A stretch of DNA of 64,000 bases, taken from assembly GCF_003116095.1 (NCBI RefSeq), contig NZ_LGRA01000001.1, positions 1 through 64,000 on the forward strand, in the 5' to 3' direction. The DNA comes from Azospirillum sp. TSO35-2. Its GTDB lineage: Bacteria > Pseudomonadota > Alphaproteobacteria > Azospirillales > Azospirillaceae. The notes under the pieces were generated by a model. It saw only the letters and a program-made list of their open reading frames with translations, was not told the origin of the DNA and did not search any database. Each line of letters opens with the position of its first letter. Position 1 is the first letter of the stretch. Positions 18,504-28,076 of this stretch are shown in pieces. The position numbers and the translations under genes were made by a program.

Positions 18504-19916
18504 TCACCCGGCCGTGGCGGGGGGGGTGGCGGCGGCTTCGGCGGGCTCGGCGTCGAGCGTGATCGCCAGCATCGGCATGCCGACCAGCCCGCGGACGACG
18601 TGGCTGGCGTGGACCTTGAAGAACAGCGCGTCCTCGACCCAATGGTGCTGGACGTGGTCGTTCTGCGTGCCCTCGGCGAGCGCCACCGTGATGGAGAAGT
18701 CGCCGCTCGGCAGGTAGGGCATCTGGAAGCGGAAGCGGGCGGCGAAGCCCTGGCCGGCCGGGATGGTGACGGGATCGAGCTGGTAGGTGAGGAAGGTGTT
18801 GTCGCCGAACAGGTTCTGGCCCAGCTTGTCCTTGACGTAGAAGCCGACGATCGGGCGGTGGACCTCCTTCTCGGCCCGGCAGCTCACCTTCAGGACGATC
18901 ACCTCGCCGCCTTCCAGCACGGCGAGCGGCTGTTCCCCGGCGTCGAGGATCGAGACGCCGGTGATGCTGGCGCCGCGGTTGCCGAACCACGGGCCGCCGT
19001 CGTTGAACTCGAACAGCTCGATGGTGTTGCGGTGCTGCGAGGATTTCAGCAGCTCGGCCCGCGCGTCCTCCACCGGCTCGTCGCGCCTGGCCTGGGGCAG
19101 CGCCTGGCGGGCGCCGCCGATGCGGAAGCCGCGCGAGGTGTCCTGGTCGCTGTAGAGCGCCGCCAGATACTCGTGGCAGACCTCCTTGGCCGACCCGATC
19201 GATCGCACCGACCCGTTGTCCAGCCACACCACCCGGTCGCACAGGTTCACCACCTGGCCGGTGTCGTGCGACACGAAGAACAGGGTGCCGCGCTCCTTGA
19301 AGCGGTGGATGAAGCGCATGCATTTCTGGGTGAAGGCGGCGTCGCCGACCGCCAGGATCTCGTCGACGATCATGATGTCGGCGTCGACATGCGCCGCCAC
19401 CGCGAAGGCGAGGCGGGCGTACATGCCGCTGGAATAGAGCTTCACCGGCTGCTCGATGAAGTCGCCGATGCCGGCGAACTCGGCGATCGACTGGTAGCGC
19501 TCGGCGATCTGGTCGTTCGACAGCCCCAGCACCGAGGCGGCGAGGTAGACGTTCTCGCGCCCGATGAATTCGGGGTTGAAGCCGGCGCCCAGCTCCAGCA
19601 GCGCCGCGACCCGCCCGGTGACGGCGATGCGGCCGGTGGTCGGCGTCAGCGTGCCGCAGAGCAGTTGCAGGAAGGTCGACTTGCCCGAGCCGTTGCGGCC
19701 GATCAGCCCGACCGTCTCGCCGCGGCGCACCGTCAGGTCGACGCCGCGCAGCGCCCAGTACTCGTCGTAGTATTTGCGCCGGCCGCGCACCAGCATCTGC
19801 TTCAGCCGGTCCTGCGGGCGCTTGAAGATGGCGTAGGCCTTGCCCAGCCCCTCGGCCTGGATGACGACGTCGTTCCCGGACGCCGGGGTATCGGACGCAA
19901 CGGTATCAGACGACAT
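18504..19916 (-). CDS. wzt: O-antigen ABC transporter ATP-binding protein with carbohydrate-binding tail
   Basis: 470 residues. The ATPase half has Walker A GLIGRNGSGKST, the polysaccharide-exporter variant of the signature region (KLYSSGMYARLAFAVA) and Walker B IMIVDEILAVGD. Residues about 300-460 form the beta-sandwich Wzt C-terminal domain (NTIELFEFNDGG, SITGVSILDAG, GFYVKDKLGQNLFG), which in characterised systems recognises the modified end of the O-antigen before export. Its start overlaps the wzm stop by 11 bp. The presence of the C-terminal domain implies a capped polysaccharide, which fits the methyltransferase fusion next door. Confidence 0.93.
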   Translation of the reverse strand: MSSDTVASDTPASGNDVVIQAEGLGKAYAIFKRPQDRLKQMLVRGRRKYYDEYWALRGVDLTVRRGETVGLIGRNGSGKSTFLQLLCGTLTPTTGRIAVTGRVAALLELGAGFNPEFIGRENVYLAASVLGLSNDQIAERYQSIAEFAGIGDFIEQPVKLYSSGMYARLAFAVAAHVDADIMIVDEILAVGDAAFTQKCMRFIHRFKERGTLFFVSHDTGQVVNLCDRVVWLDNGSVRSIGSAKEVCHEYLAALYSDQDTSRGFRIGGARQALPQARRDEPVEDARAELLKSSQHRNTIELFEFNDGGPWFGNRGASITGVSILDAGEQPLAVLEGGEVIVLKVSCRAEKEVHRPIVGFYVKDKLGQNLFGDNTFLTYQLDPVTIPAGQGFAARFRFQMPYLPSGDFSITVALAEGTQNDHVQHHWVEDALFFKVHASHVVRGLVGMPMLAITLDAEPAEAAATPPATAG

Positions 19917-20754
19917 CGGCGAACCCCCGGCGGGTCTTCATGAACCAGGCATAGCCGAGCCAGGCCAGCCCCCAGGCGGCCAGCGTCGCCAGCCCCCAGC
20001 TGAGGGGCGACGGCACCCGGCCCCAGAACAGCAGGTCCTTCGACTGCTCCAGGATCACCGTCATCGGGTTCAGGTGCAGGATGGCGCGGAAGCGCTCGGG
20101 GATGGCGGTCATCGGGTAGAAGATCGGGCTGAGGAACATCAGCACCGTCACGCCGACGGTGACCACCTGCCGGATGTCGCGCAGGAACACGCCGGCCGAG
20201 GCGAAGAACCAGGTCAGGCCCAGCGTGGTCAGGCAGAGCGGCGCCAGCACCAGCGGCAGCAGCAGCGCGGTCGGCGGCGGCAGCCCGGCGGTGGCCAGGT
20301 GGAAGACCAGCAGGATGACGAAGCCGATGCCGGCGTTGAACAGGGCGACGGCCAGCGACACCAGCGGCAGGATCTCCAGCGGGAAGACCACCTTCTTGAT
20401 GTAGCTGACATTCTCCAGCATCAGGCCGGGCGCCCGGTTCAGGGATTCGCCCAGCACGTTGAACAGGATCAGGCCGGAGAACAGCAGCAGGGCGAATTCC
20501 GTGTTGCTGCCGCCGGTCGTCCCCCAGCGCGCCTGGAACACCACCGAGAAGACGAAGGTGTAGACCGCCAGCATCAGGATGGGGTTCAGCACCGCCCAGA
20601 CGATGCCCAGCACCGATCCGCGGTAGCGGGCGTCGATCTCCCGCCGGGCCAGCCGCAGGATCAGCGACCGGTGGTGCCAGGCGGTCTGGAAAAGGGCAAA
20701 GGGGCCGGCGCCGAAACCCGCCACCGTTGGGTTTGCCGACTGAGATTTAAACAA
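19906..20754 (-). CDS. wzm: O-antigen ABC transporter permease
   Basis: About 282 residues with six hydrophobic helices. ILRLARREIDARYRGSVLGIVWAV and a following VYTFVFSVVF helix are typical of ABC-2 polysaccharide exporters. The TTG at 20754 is preferred because GGGGAA lies 9 bases upstream. A GTG at 20808 in the same frame has no ribosome site. A TTTAAA-TTG-TTTAAA inverted repeat surrounds the proposed start. It is the first gene of the minus-strand O-antigen block and its stop overlaps wzt. Confidence 0.88.
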   Translation of the reverse strand: MFKSQSANPTVAGFGAGPFALFQTAWHHRSLILRLARREIDARYRGSVLGIVWAVLNPILMLAVYTFVFSVVFQARWGTTGGSNTEFALLLFSGLILFNVLGESLNRAPGLMLENVSYIKKVVFPLEILPLVSLAVALFNAGIGFVILLVFHLATAGLPPPTALLLPLVLAPLCLTTLGLTWFFASAGVFLRDIRQVVTVGVTVLMFLSPIFYPMTAIPERFRAILHLNPMTVILEQSKDLLFWGRVPSPLSWGLATLAAWGLAWLGYAWFMKTRRGFADVV

Positions 20755-20808
20755 TTTAAAGTATTCCCCGTCTGCGGCCGGGGCCGACCATAACCCCCGC
20801 CCCGGCAC

Positions 20809-21334
20809 CGTTCAAGCGAAAGCGTCCGTGGTCGCCGGCGGCCCCCGTTCGGGCCCGCAGACCGGAAAGAACGGGCGGGGGCATGGACCTTCGACCCCTC
20901 CCTTTACCCCGAAAGATCGGAGAGTCGGGCATCTCGCCCAGCACTCCCGGCCATCCGGACGGAGGTTCCGGAAGAGTATAAACCGGGTTTTCCATTTGAT
21001 GGACTACCACCCATGAAGACGCAGGGAATTTTTCCACTCGGACGTATCAGTATCCGGCAAGTCCATTCCAATCGCGACTTGGCGGTATGAAAATGAAGTC
21101 GTGATGGTTCGTCGATCTATGGTGCGGATCGGGATCATCCATTGGAGAAGGCAGCCTGCGATTCTCGTGACCATGGGGTTAGCTCCCAATTCGGCATAAA
21201 AAACCCAATCCGATGTGACCATAACAAAGTGTGTGACGCGACGATCGCCCGATCTGGAAGACAGGCGCGTGAAAGGTTGATGTCGCGGAACTTCCGAGAC
21301 GCATGGCACAGAGGTGACCCAGAAGGAGGCCGTT
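20809..21334 (+). other. Divergent promoter region between the O-antigen block and the sulfation cassette
   Basis: Clearly lower in GC than its surroundings, especially 20990-21300. Short ORFs on both strands look non-coding. It must contain promoters for wzm (leftward) and for the sulfotransferase (rightward); I cannot pick a convincing -35/-10 pair. Confidence 0.5.
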
Positions 21335-22387
21335 GTGTTCTGGAACGCGAAGACCCTGATAGCCGATCAATACACCACATCGCTCCGCGATCACTTTGGC
21401 GATGGTGTCGCGCATCGTCTGCAGAAAGAGATCGGCTTTGTCGGACGACGACTTCTGCGGCTTCCGAACACGGAGCGGTCGAGTTTCTTCGACCCCTGGT
21501 TCTCGGAAGAGAATGCCCGCCACCTGAGGGAGGTGACGCGGTCGATCCGGGGCATCGCCGCCGGCGAGGACGAGGCCCGGCCCGGCGTCCGGACGGGGCC
21601 GCGCATCGTCTTCCTGCACGGGGTGATGCCGCGCAGCGGCACCAACTACCTGCAGAGCCTGCTGGAACTGCACCCCGACGTCGCCGTCAACCCCTACGGC
21701 ATCCGCGAGCTGCCGCTCCTCAACACCATCGAGGACGCGCGCGCCTACGAGGGCCGTTTCCTGCGCTATTACCGGCGCAACCGTGAATCGATCCACGACC
21801 TGGAGATGTTCGCCTGCATGGTCGGCGGCTTCCTGCGCCGCATCGAGGCCGGCTTTCCGGCCGGCAAGACCGTGGTCGTCAAGTCGCCGCACACCCGGAT
21901 GATGCGGTATTTCCCCTACCTGTTCCCGACCGAACGCTGCCTGATCGTGCTGCGCGACGGACGCCGCGCGGTGCAGTCGACCATCGACACCTGGCCGCTG
22001 CGCTTCCTGGGCCGGACCTTCGCCGACGTCTGCCGCGAATGGAGCTACGGCACCGCCGCGGCGCTGGAGGCGCAGAGCCGGATGAGCCCCGACGTCTGCC
22101 GCCTGGTCCGGTTCGAGGACGCGGTGGCCGACCCCGACGGTGCGGCCCGCGATCTTTTGTCATTCCTGGGGCTGGAGGATTCGCGTTATCCGTTCGAACG
22201 GATCGCCGATCTCCCCATCCTGGGGTCGTCCAGGGCCTCGCGCCGCAACGGCGAGGTGAGCTGGACGCCCGTGAAGAAACCCGAAGGCTTCGACCCGTCG
22301 AAGCGCCCGCTCGACTGGTCGCGCAAGCGTCGGACGGTGTTCGATGCGGTGGCCGGAGACATGCAGAAGAAGGCCGGCTATGCTTGA
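21335..22387 (+). CDS. Sulfotransferase family protein
   Basis: About 350 residues. The start is GTG at 21335 because AAGGAGG lies 5 bases upstream; another in-frame GTG at 21314 does not have this. The PAPS 5'-phosphosulfate loop is [13 protein letters not shown] and the 3'-phosphate site is [14 protein letters not shown], with the Arg and Ser in the expected places. It should transfer sulfate from PAPS to an acceptor, probably a surface glycan. Its end overlaps cysD by 8 bp, so transfer and PAPS supply are physically linked. The acceptor cannot be read from the sequence. Confidence 0.88.
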   Translation: MFWNAKTLIADQYTTSLRDHFGDGVAHRLQKEIGFVGRRLLRLPNTERSSFFDPWFSEENARHLREVTRSIRGIAAGEDEARPGVRTGPRIVFLHGVMPRSGTNYLQSLLELHPDVAVNPYGIRELPLLNTIEDARAYEGRFLRYYRRNRESIHDLEMFACMVGGFLRRIEAGFPAGKTVVVKSPHTRMMRYFPYLFPTERCLIVLRDGRRAVQSTIDTWPLRFLGRTFADVCREWSYGTAAALEAQSRMSPDVCRLVRFEDAVADPDGAARDLLSFLGLEDSRYPFERIADLPILGSSRASRRNGEVSWTPVKKPEGFDPSKRPLDWSRKRRTVFDAVAGDMQKKAGYA

Positions 22388-23351
22388 CACCGTGCTCGAC
22401 ACACGCCCCGATCCGACCGCCGCCCTGCTGGCCCCCGACGCTCTCCCCGACGCGCGCCTGGGCCATCTCCAGCGGCTGGAGGCGGAGAGCATCCACATCA
22501 TGCGCGAGGTGGCGGCCCAGTTCCACAACCCGGTGATGCTCTATTCGGTGGGCAAGGACAGCGCGGTGCTGCTGCATCTGGCGATGAAGGCCTTCCACCC
22601 GTCCAAGCCGCCCTTCCCGCTGCTGCACGTCGACACCACCTGGAAGTTCCGCGAGATGATCGCCTTCCGCGACCGGATGGCGGCGGACCTCGGCGTCGAG
22701 CTGATCGTCCACATCAACCAGGACGGGGTGCGCCAGGGCATCGGGCCGTTCAGCCACGGCTCGGCCGTCCACACCGACGTGATGAAGACGCAGGCGCTGA
22801 AACAGGCGCTCGACCGCCACGGCTTCGACGCCGCCTTCGGCGGGGCGCGCCGCGACGAGGAGAAGTCCCGCGCCAAGGAGCGCATCTTTTCCTTCCGCAC
22901 GGCCTCCCACCGTTGGGAACCGAAGAACCAGCGGCCGGAGCTGTGGAACCTCTACAATGGCCGCATCCACAAGGGCGAGAGCATCCGCGTCTTCCCGCTG
23001 TCCAACTGGACCGAGCTGGACATCTGGCAATACATCCACCAGGAGGCCATCCCCGTCGTCCCGCTCTATTTCGCCAAGCCCCGCCCGGTGGTGGAGCGCG
23101 ACGGCGCCCTGATCATGGTCGACGACGACCGCCTGCCGCTCAAGCCCGGCGAGACGCCGGAGATCGCCTGGGTGCGCTTCCGCACGCTCGGCTGCTACCC
23201 GCTGACCGGGGCGGTGCGCAGCACCGCCGCCACGCTGCCGGAGATCATCCGCGAGATGCTGCTGGCCACCAGCTCGGAACGCCAGGGCCGGGTGATCGAC
23301 CAGGACGCCGCCGCCTCGATGGAAGCGAAGAAGCAGGAAGGCTACTTCTGA
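22380..23351 (+). CDS. cysD: Sulfate adenylyltransferase small subunit (CysD/NodP)
   Basis: 323 residues. The PP-loop [13 protein letters not shown] binds [41 protein letters not shown] and [14 protein letters not shown] are CysD signatures. With CysN it makes adenosine phosphosulfate. The ATG overlaps the end of the sulfotransferase and its TGA shares a base with the cysNC ATG. Rhizobial NodP is the same family; here nothing else points to nodulation, so CysD is the safer name. Confidence 0.95.
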   Translation: MLDTVLDTRPDPTAALLAPDALPDARLGHLQRLEAESIHIMREVAAQFHNPVMLYSVGKDSAVLLHLAMKAFHPSKPPFPLLHVDTTWKFREMIAFRDRMAADLGVELIVHINQDGVRQGIGPFSHGSAVHTDVMKTQALKQALDRHGFDAAFGGARRDEEKSRAKERIFSFRTASHRWEPKNQRPELWNLYNGRIHKGESIRVFPLSNWTELDIWQYIHQEAIPVVPLYFAKPRPVVERDGALIMVDDDRLPLKPGETPEIAWVRFRTLGCYPLTGAVRSTAATLPEIIREMLLATSSERQGRVIDQDAAASMEAKKQEGYF

Positions 23352-25300
23352 TGCTGAAGGACCTCGATCCCGCCGCCACCACGGACGCCGCCCCCGCTCC
23401 CGCGGGCATCGCCTCCGCGGAGGCCGCCACGGAAGTGCAGGAGTATCTGGCCCGCCAGAACAGCAAGGACCTGCTGCGCTTCATCACCTGCGGCTCGGTG
23501 GACGACGGCAAGTCGACGCTGATCGGCCGGCTGCTCTACGACTGCAAATGCCTGTTTGAGGACCAGCTCGCCAGCCTGGAGACGGACTCCACCCGCTTCG
23601 GCACCACCGGCGCCGGCCAGCTCGATCTGGCGCTGCTGGTCGACGGGCTGGCGGCGGAGCGCGAGCAGGGCATCACCATCGACGTCGCCTACCGCTTCTT
23701 CACCACCGACCGCCGCAAGTTCATCGTCGCCGACACGCCGGGCCACGAGCAGTACACCCGCAACATGGTCACCGGCGCCTCGACCGCCGACGCCGCGGTG
23801 CTGCTGGTCGACGCGCGCAAGGGCGTGCTGACCCAGACCCGGCGCCACAGCACCATCGTCTCGCTCTTGGGCGTGCGCCACGTCGTGCTGGCGGTCAACA
23901 AGATGGACGCCGTCGGCTGGGACCGCGAGACCTTCGAGCGCATCGCCGCCGACTACCGCGTCTTCGCCCAGCGCATCGGCATCGCCGAGGTCACCTGCAT
24001 CCCGGTCTCGGCGCTGACCGGCGACAACGTCACCAAGCCGTCCCAATCCATGGGCTGGTACGGCGGCCCCACCCTGCTCGGCCATCTGGAGAGCGTGGAC
24101 GCCGCGGCGCAAGAGACGCTCGGCTCCTTCCGCATGGCGGTGCAGTGGGTGAACCGCCCCAACCAGGACTTCCGCGGCTTCGCCGGCACGGTGGTCGGCG
24201 GCGCGGTGCGCGTCGGCGACGCCGTCGCCATCCTGCCCGGCGGCCGGACGACCCGCGTCGCCCGCATCGTCACCCTGGACGGCGACCTGGAGCTGGCGGT
24301 CCCCGGCCGCGCCGTCACCCTGGTGCTGGCCGACGAGGTCGACGCCAGCCGCGGCGACATGATCGTCGCCGCCGACGGCCGGCCGGAGGTCGCCGACCAG
24401 TTCGCCGCGCATGTGGTGTGGATGGACGAGCAGCCGCTGCTGCCCGGCCGCTCCTACCTGCTGCGGGCCGGCACCGCGACGGTCGGCGCCCAGGTGACCG
24501 AGCTGAAGCACGCCGTCAACGTCAACACCCAGGAACACGTCGCCGCCAAGCATCTGGACCTGAACGACGTCGGCTTCTGCAACCTGGCGCTCGACCGGCC
24601 GATCCCGTTCGACGCCTACGCCGACAGCCGCGACACCGGCAGCTTCATCCTGATCGACCGGCTGACCAACGCCACCGCCGGCTGCGGCATGATCCGCTTT
24701 CCCTTGCGCCGGGCCTCCAACATCCACCGCCACGCCTCGAAGCTGGACAAGGCGGCGCGGGCCGGCGGCCTGCAGAAGCCGGCGGTCTTGTGGTTCACCG
24801 GCCTGTCCGGCTCCGGCAAGTCCAGCGTCGCCGACCGGCTGGAGCAGGAGCTGCACCGTCTGGGCCGCCGCACCATGATCCTGGACGGCGACAACGTCCG
24901 CCACGGCCTGAACCGGGATCTGGGCTTCACCGACGAGGACCGGGTGGAGAACATCCGCCGGGTGGCGGAGGTGGCGAAGCTGATGGTGGAGGCCGGCCTG
25001 ATCGTGCTGGTCAGCTTCATCTCCCCCTTCCGCGAGGAGCGCCGCATGGCGCGTTCCCTGGTGGAGGACGGCGAGTTCCTGGAGATCTTCATGGACACGC
25101 CGCTGGCGGTCTGCGAGGCCCGCGACCCCAAGGGCCTGTACAAGAAGGCCCGCGCCGGCCAGCTCCCCCACTTCACCGGCATCGACAGCGCCTATGAGCC
25201 GCCGGAAGCGCCGGAGATCACCCTGCACGGCGCCGAACGGACGGCCGACGAGATGGTCGCCCAGATGGTCGAGGAATTGCGGCGGCGCGGGGTGATCTGA
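23351..25300 (+). CDS. cysNC: Bifunctional sulfate adenylyltransferase subunit 1 / APS kinase (NodQ type)
   Basis: 649 residues. N-terminal GTPase (about 40-260): [27 protein letters not shown] and NKMDAVGW are the G1, G3 and G4 motifs. EF-Tu-like barrels follow to about 465. The C-terminal APS kinase has Walker [12 protein letters not shown] (about 480), [15 protein letters not shown] and [12 protein letters not shown]. It completes sulfate activation to PAPS. TGATG overlap with cysD shows tight coupling. It is the last gene of the cassette. Confidence 0.95.
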   Translation: MLKDLDPAATTDAAPAPAGIASAEAATEVQEYLARQNSKDLLRFITCGSVDDGKSTLIGRLLYDCKCLFEDQLASLETDSTRFGTTGAGQLDLALLVDGLAAEREQGITIDVAYRFFTTDRRKFIVADTPGHEQYTRNMVTGASTADAAVLLVDARKGVLTQTRRHSTIVSLLGVRHVVLAVNKMDAVGWDRETFERIAADYRVFAQRIGIAEVTCIPVSALTGDNVTKPSQSMGWYGGPTLLGHLESVDAAAQETLGSFRMAVQWVNRPNQDFRGFAGTVVGGAVRVGDAVAILPGGRTTRVARIVTLDGDLELAVPGRAVTLVLADEVDASRGDMIVAADGRPEVADQFAAHVVWMDEQPLLPGRSYLLRAGTATVGAQVTELKHAVNVNTQEHVAAKHLDLNDVGFCNLALDRPIPFDAYADSRDTGSFILIDRLTNATAGCGMIRFPLRRASNIHRHASKLDKAARAGGLQKPAVLWFTGLSGSGKSSVADRLEQELHRLGRRTMILDGDNVRHGLNRDLGFTDEDRVENIRRVAEVAKLMVEAGLIVLVSFISPFREERRMARSLVEDGEFLEIFMDTPLAVCEARDPKGLYKKARAGQLPHFTGIDSAYEPPEAPEITLHGAERTADEMVAQMVEELRRRGVI

Positions 25301-25379
25301 GGGGGGGCGGGTGCTGGGGTTTCCGGCGTAGCGCCTGACAGGATCGGCCTTGTTCGGGATGGCGGGAGCCAGCCGAACA

Positions 25380-25608
25380 CGGGCCGACGCCTGCCCGCCG
25401 TGGCCGGCGCGGTATGGGTCGCGCTGTGGCCGCTCCTGGACGCATGGGGCTATGCCGCCGCCGGCGCCGCCCTGTCCATGCAGGCAAATGCCGATCCTTG
25501 GACCGATTGCCTCGATCCTCCTTGTAAGCCACCGGCTCGGGACAGTGGGGTGGTCTGGTCGCCTGCGGCGTCGTGACCGCGGTCGGCTGGGCGATGGGGC
25601 GTGACTGA
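25380..25608 (+). pseudogene. Frameshifted membrane-protein remnant (tentative)
   Basis: Two short segments in different frames read like pieces of one small membrane protein: VAGAVWVALWPLLDAWGYA around 25395-25455 and GLVACGVVTAVGWAMGRD ending at a TGA at 25606. No single frame joins them and no start is visible. I infer a decayed gene. The original function is unknown. Confidence 0.3.
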
Positions 25609-25702
25609 CCGGCGGCGCCATCGCAAAGGTCCCACCCGCAAGGGGCGCCGCAGGACGACCCTTGGCGTTTCCTAATCCCCTCGTCTCACTCAGATCGGGA
25701 AA

Positions 25703-25752
25703 CTACGTCCAGGACGTGGTTGGCGCTTGGCCGATCTACGTCTTGGACGTAG
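25703..25752. promoter_or_regulatory. Paired operators upstream of the toxin-antitoxin genes
   Basis: CTACGTC-CAG-GACGTGG (25703-25719) and CTACGTC-TTG-GACGTAG (25736-25752) are 7-3-7 inverted repeats; the second is perfect and the first has one mismatch. Their centres are 33 bp apart, about three helical turns, and the second ends 27 bp before the toxin ATG. This is the expected layout for cooperative autorepression by the antitoxin. Confidence 0.7.
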
Positions 25753-25779
25753 TGTGGGCCATCAACGACGGAGCGCACG

Positions 25780-26043
25780 ATGCACTGTTGGGACGACGCC
25801 AAGAACGAAGCGAACCGCGCCAAGCACGGTATCGACTTCGCCGCCGCGGTCCTGGTCTTTGAGGCGCTCACCGTCGAATTTGAGGTCGCGGACAGCCTCG
25901 CCCGCTACGGCGAGGTCCGCCTCAACGCCTTCGGCACCATCGCCGACCGTCTGTTCCTCTGCGTCTACACCCCGCGCTGCGGCTGGCGCCACATCATCAG
26001 CCTGCGCCGCGCCAGCAAGAAGGAGGTCCAGCTCTATGGGTAA
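25780..26043 (+). CDS. brnT: BrnT-family ribonuclease toxin
   Basis: 87 residues, the usual BrnT size. The N terminus CWDDAKNEANRAKHGIDF matches the conserved W-(D/E)-x-x-K-x-x-x-N-x-x-K-H-G-(I/V)-x-F signature, and the C-terminal R-x-x-x-x-x-E region (ISLRRASKKEVQLYG) fits the RelE-like fold. Family members cleave mRNA. It starts 27 bp after the operators and overlaps the partner gene by 8 bp. Confidence 0.88.
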   Translation: MHCWDDAKNEANRAKHGIDFAAAVLVFEALTVEFEVADSLARYGEVRLNAFGTIADRLFLCVYTPRCGWRHIISLRRASKKEVQLYG

Positions 26044-26416
26044 GCCCACCCTCACCGACGACCAGCGCGCGGCCGCCATGGCCGCCGTCGATTGGAAGCG
26101 CATCGACGCCATGACTGACGAGGAGGTCGAGCGCGCCGCCGCCAGCGATCCCGATGCCCCCGACCTCTCCGGCGTGCCGGCCGGGGCCTTGCGCATCATC
26201 CACCCCGACGGCGGCGTCAGCGTCCGCGGCATCCGCCTCAAGCTTGGCCTGACCCAGGACGCCTTCGCCCAGCGCTTCGGCTTTAAGGTTTCCGCGGTGC
26301 GGGACTGGGAGCAGGGGCGAAAGCAGCCCGAAGCCGCCACCCGCACCCTTCTGCTGGTGATCGAAACCGATCCGGAGCTGGTGGCCGCTGTGGTGGCGAG
26401 GAGGGCCGCCGCGTGA
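26036..26416 (+). CDS. XRE-type helix-turn-helix antitoxin partner of BrnT
   Basis: 126 residues from the ATG at 26036, with AAGGAGG upstream inside the toxin gene. The N-terminal half is acidic (DEEVERAAASDPDAPDLSG) and probably binds the toxin. The C-terminal half is an XRE-like HTH (RLKLGLTQDAFAQRFGFK, VRDWEQGRKQPEA), similar to the second half of HigA-type antitoxins. Classical BrnA has a ribbon-helix-helix instead, so this is a partner swap that is known in some BrnT loci. It should repress the two upstream palindromes. Confidence 0.85.
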   Translation: MGKPTLTDDQRAAAMAAVDWKRIDAMTDEEVERAAASDPDAPDLSGVPAGALRIIHPDGGVSVRGIRLKLGLTQDAFAQRFGFKVSAVRDWEQGRKQPEAATRTLLLVIETDPELVAAVVARRAAA

Positions 26417-26839
26417 ACGGCGGCCCCCACCCCGCCAATGCTCCAATCCTATTCTTTCAAAAGGAAAAGGTAAGCGGTGCGTCTTGACAGGGAACGGGGA
26501 CGGGGCCACGTGCTCATCACCTGGATCCGGGCCCCTCTGGCGACTTAGACGTGGTCGCGATGTCGGATCTCTTCACCTGCTCTTGCGCCGACGGGCGTGA
26601 CCGCACTTGGAGGGACCGATGTCCTTGTCCCAAAACGCCTCGTCCCACACCGTCCACCCCCGGATCCCGAACCTCCCCGCCCCGCTTCCGACGCTGTCCC
26701 GACGCGCACCGCCCCTCCGGTGCGCGGCCGCAGCCTTGCGCCCCTTCGGGATGTGGGAGTGGCTTGTTGTGCAGTCCTTAATGAAGCGAGCATCGCCGTG
26801 ACAATTCCGCCCGCTGAAGCGGTCGGCTTTTCGGACAAG
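26417..26839 (-). other. Region downstream of tnpB, possible omega-RNA / right-end sequence
   Basis: On the minus strand this follows the tnpB stop. A strong hairpin, GCGCACCG / CGGTGCGC with a 6-nt loop (26704-26725), lies about 115 bases past the stop, the kind of structure found in IS200/IS605 right ends and the guide RNAs transcribed from them. A plus-strand ORF at 26619 with a GGAGG site is short and not recognisable; it may be a gene start cut by the insertion. The element boundary is not determined. Confidence 0.35.
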
Positions 26840-27982
26840 CTATGCGGCATCCCGCTGGCTTGGCGTCCGAAGGCCGTGTCCCGGCCTCGTTCCCTGCGCT
26901 CGTTGCTGAATGACCTTCGCCGCTGCAACGTCGCGATCCAGCACGCAACCGCAGTCGCAGCGGTGCACACGATCGGACAGGGTTTTGGCGACGACGGCTC
27001 CGCAAGCCGGGCAGGTCTGACTTGTTCCGCGCGGATCGATGACGTCCACCCGAACACCGGCACTTGCAGCCTTGTATTCGATGAAGTGCCGAAGTTGGCC
27101 CCATGCGGCGTTGTGAACGGCCTTGGCAAGCATCGACCGGGCCAAGCGGTCGACGCTCAGATCTTCAAGGGCAATGACGGCGTAGCGGTCCACCAGCGCC
27201 CGGGACAGGGTATGCAGGAAATTCTGGCGCTGGTTGGCCGTGGCGGCGCTGTGCCGGGCCAGCCGTTGCTTGGCCTTGAGCCGGCGCTTGCTGCCTCGCT
27301 TGCAGCGGGCAAGCGCCCGCTGAAGGCGCCGTTGTTTTTTGGCGGCGTGCCTTGTCCACTGTGGCGTTTCCACTCTTTCGCCGTCGGAGGTGGCTATCAG
27401 GTTGGACAGCCCAACGTCGATGCCGACCGCGGCACCGTCGCGTGGCTGAACCTCTTGGTCAGGCAGTGCGATCTGGAAGCAAACAAACCACCGCCCGGCA
27501 GAGTGAGACAGAACGGCGGCACCAATCTTTGCACCGATCGGAAGGTCGCGGTGCCAGTTCACCTTAATTTCGCCGGGAATACCAGTGATGCCGAGACGCT
27601 TGCTCTTGCGGACCGTCAGGCCATCGCCAACCCTGAACTCAGCGCTGTCGAACCGGTTCTTGGCCTGGAAGCGTGGAAAACCAGCCTTGGTCTTGGTCTT
27701 CAAGCGACGGAAGAACGCCGTGAAGGCCTTGTCGAGACGGCGGAGCACCTGCTGCTCAGCGCTGAAACTGTATCCAGCCAGACGCTCGTCGACAACGCGC
27801 ACGGCCTTCAGTTCAGCCGCCTGGTCGATGTAGCGCAACGTTTTGCCTTGTCGGCGATAGGCTTCGATGCGTTGTTGAAGGCCGGCGTTGTACAGGTCGC
27901 AGAAGCTACCCAGCATCATCTCCAGCCCGACGTTCTGAGCCCGGTTTGGATAGAGGCGATATCTGTAGCTCAGGACCTGCAT
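26840..27982 (-). CDS. tnpB: IS200/IS605-family TnpB, RNA-guided nuclease
   Basis: 380 residues, full length for TnpB. The N-terminal wedge region starts MQVLSYRYRLYPN. The RuvC-like nuclease has Asp189 in GIDVGLSNL, Glu273 in ALEDLSVDRL and Asp351 in LDRDVAAAKVI. The zinc finger is Cys324/Cys327 (CPACG) and Cys342 with Cys344/Cys346 (CDCGC). All catalytic positions are present, so it should be active. There is no TnpA (Y1 or serine) transposase nearby, so the element cannot move by itself. TnpB proteins cut DNA guided by an RNA from the element's right end. Confidence 0.93.
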   Translation of the reverse strand: MQVLSYRYRLYPNRAQNVGLEMMLGSFCDLYNAGLQQRIEAYRRQGKTLRYIDQAAELKAVRVVDERLAGYSFSAEQQVLRRLDKAFTAFFRRLKTKTKAGFPRFQAKNRFDSAEFRVGDGLTVRKSKRLGITGIPGEIKVNWHRDLPIGAKIGAAVLSHSAGRWFVCFQIALPDQEVQPRDGAAVGIDVGLSNLIATSDGERVETPQWTRHAAKKQRRLQRALARCKRGSKRRLKAKQRLARHSAATANQRQNFLHTLSRALVDRYAVIALEDLSVDRLARSMLAKAVHNAAWGQLRHFIEYKAASAGVRVDVIDPRGTSQTCPACGAVVAKTLSDRVHRCDCGCVLDRDVAAAKVIQQRAQGTRPGHGLRTPSQRDAA

Positions 27983-28076
27983 CGGTCACTTACTCTTCCA
28001 ATTTCCATTCTTTTTCAACAGCAAAGGAGAAGCGGCGTTCACTGCTTCCTTTAGGGGCAGTTTTCGTCGCGAAAGC

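Noticed and set aside
21004..21380. Short minus-strand ORFs in the O-antigen/sulfation intergenic region
   Set aside because: They overlap each other in different frames and lie in the low-GC promoter region; no ribosome site.
22380..25300. Nodulation locus (nodPQ/nodH)
   Set aside because: Families match, but no nodABC or other symbiosis genes are present, and the context is O-antigen. The neutral names cysD/cysNC are safer.
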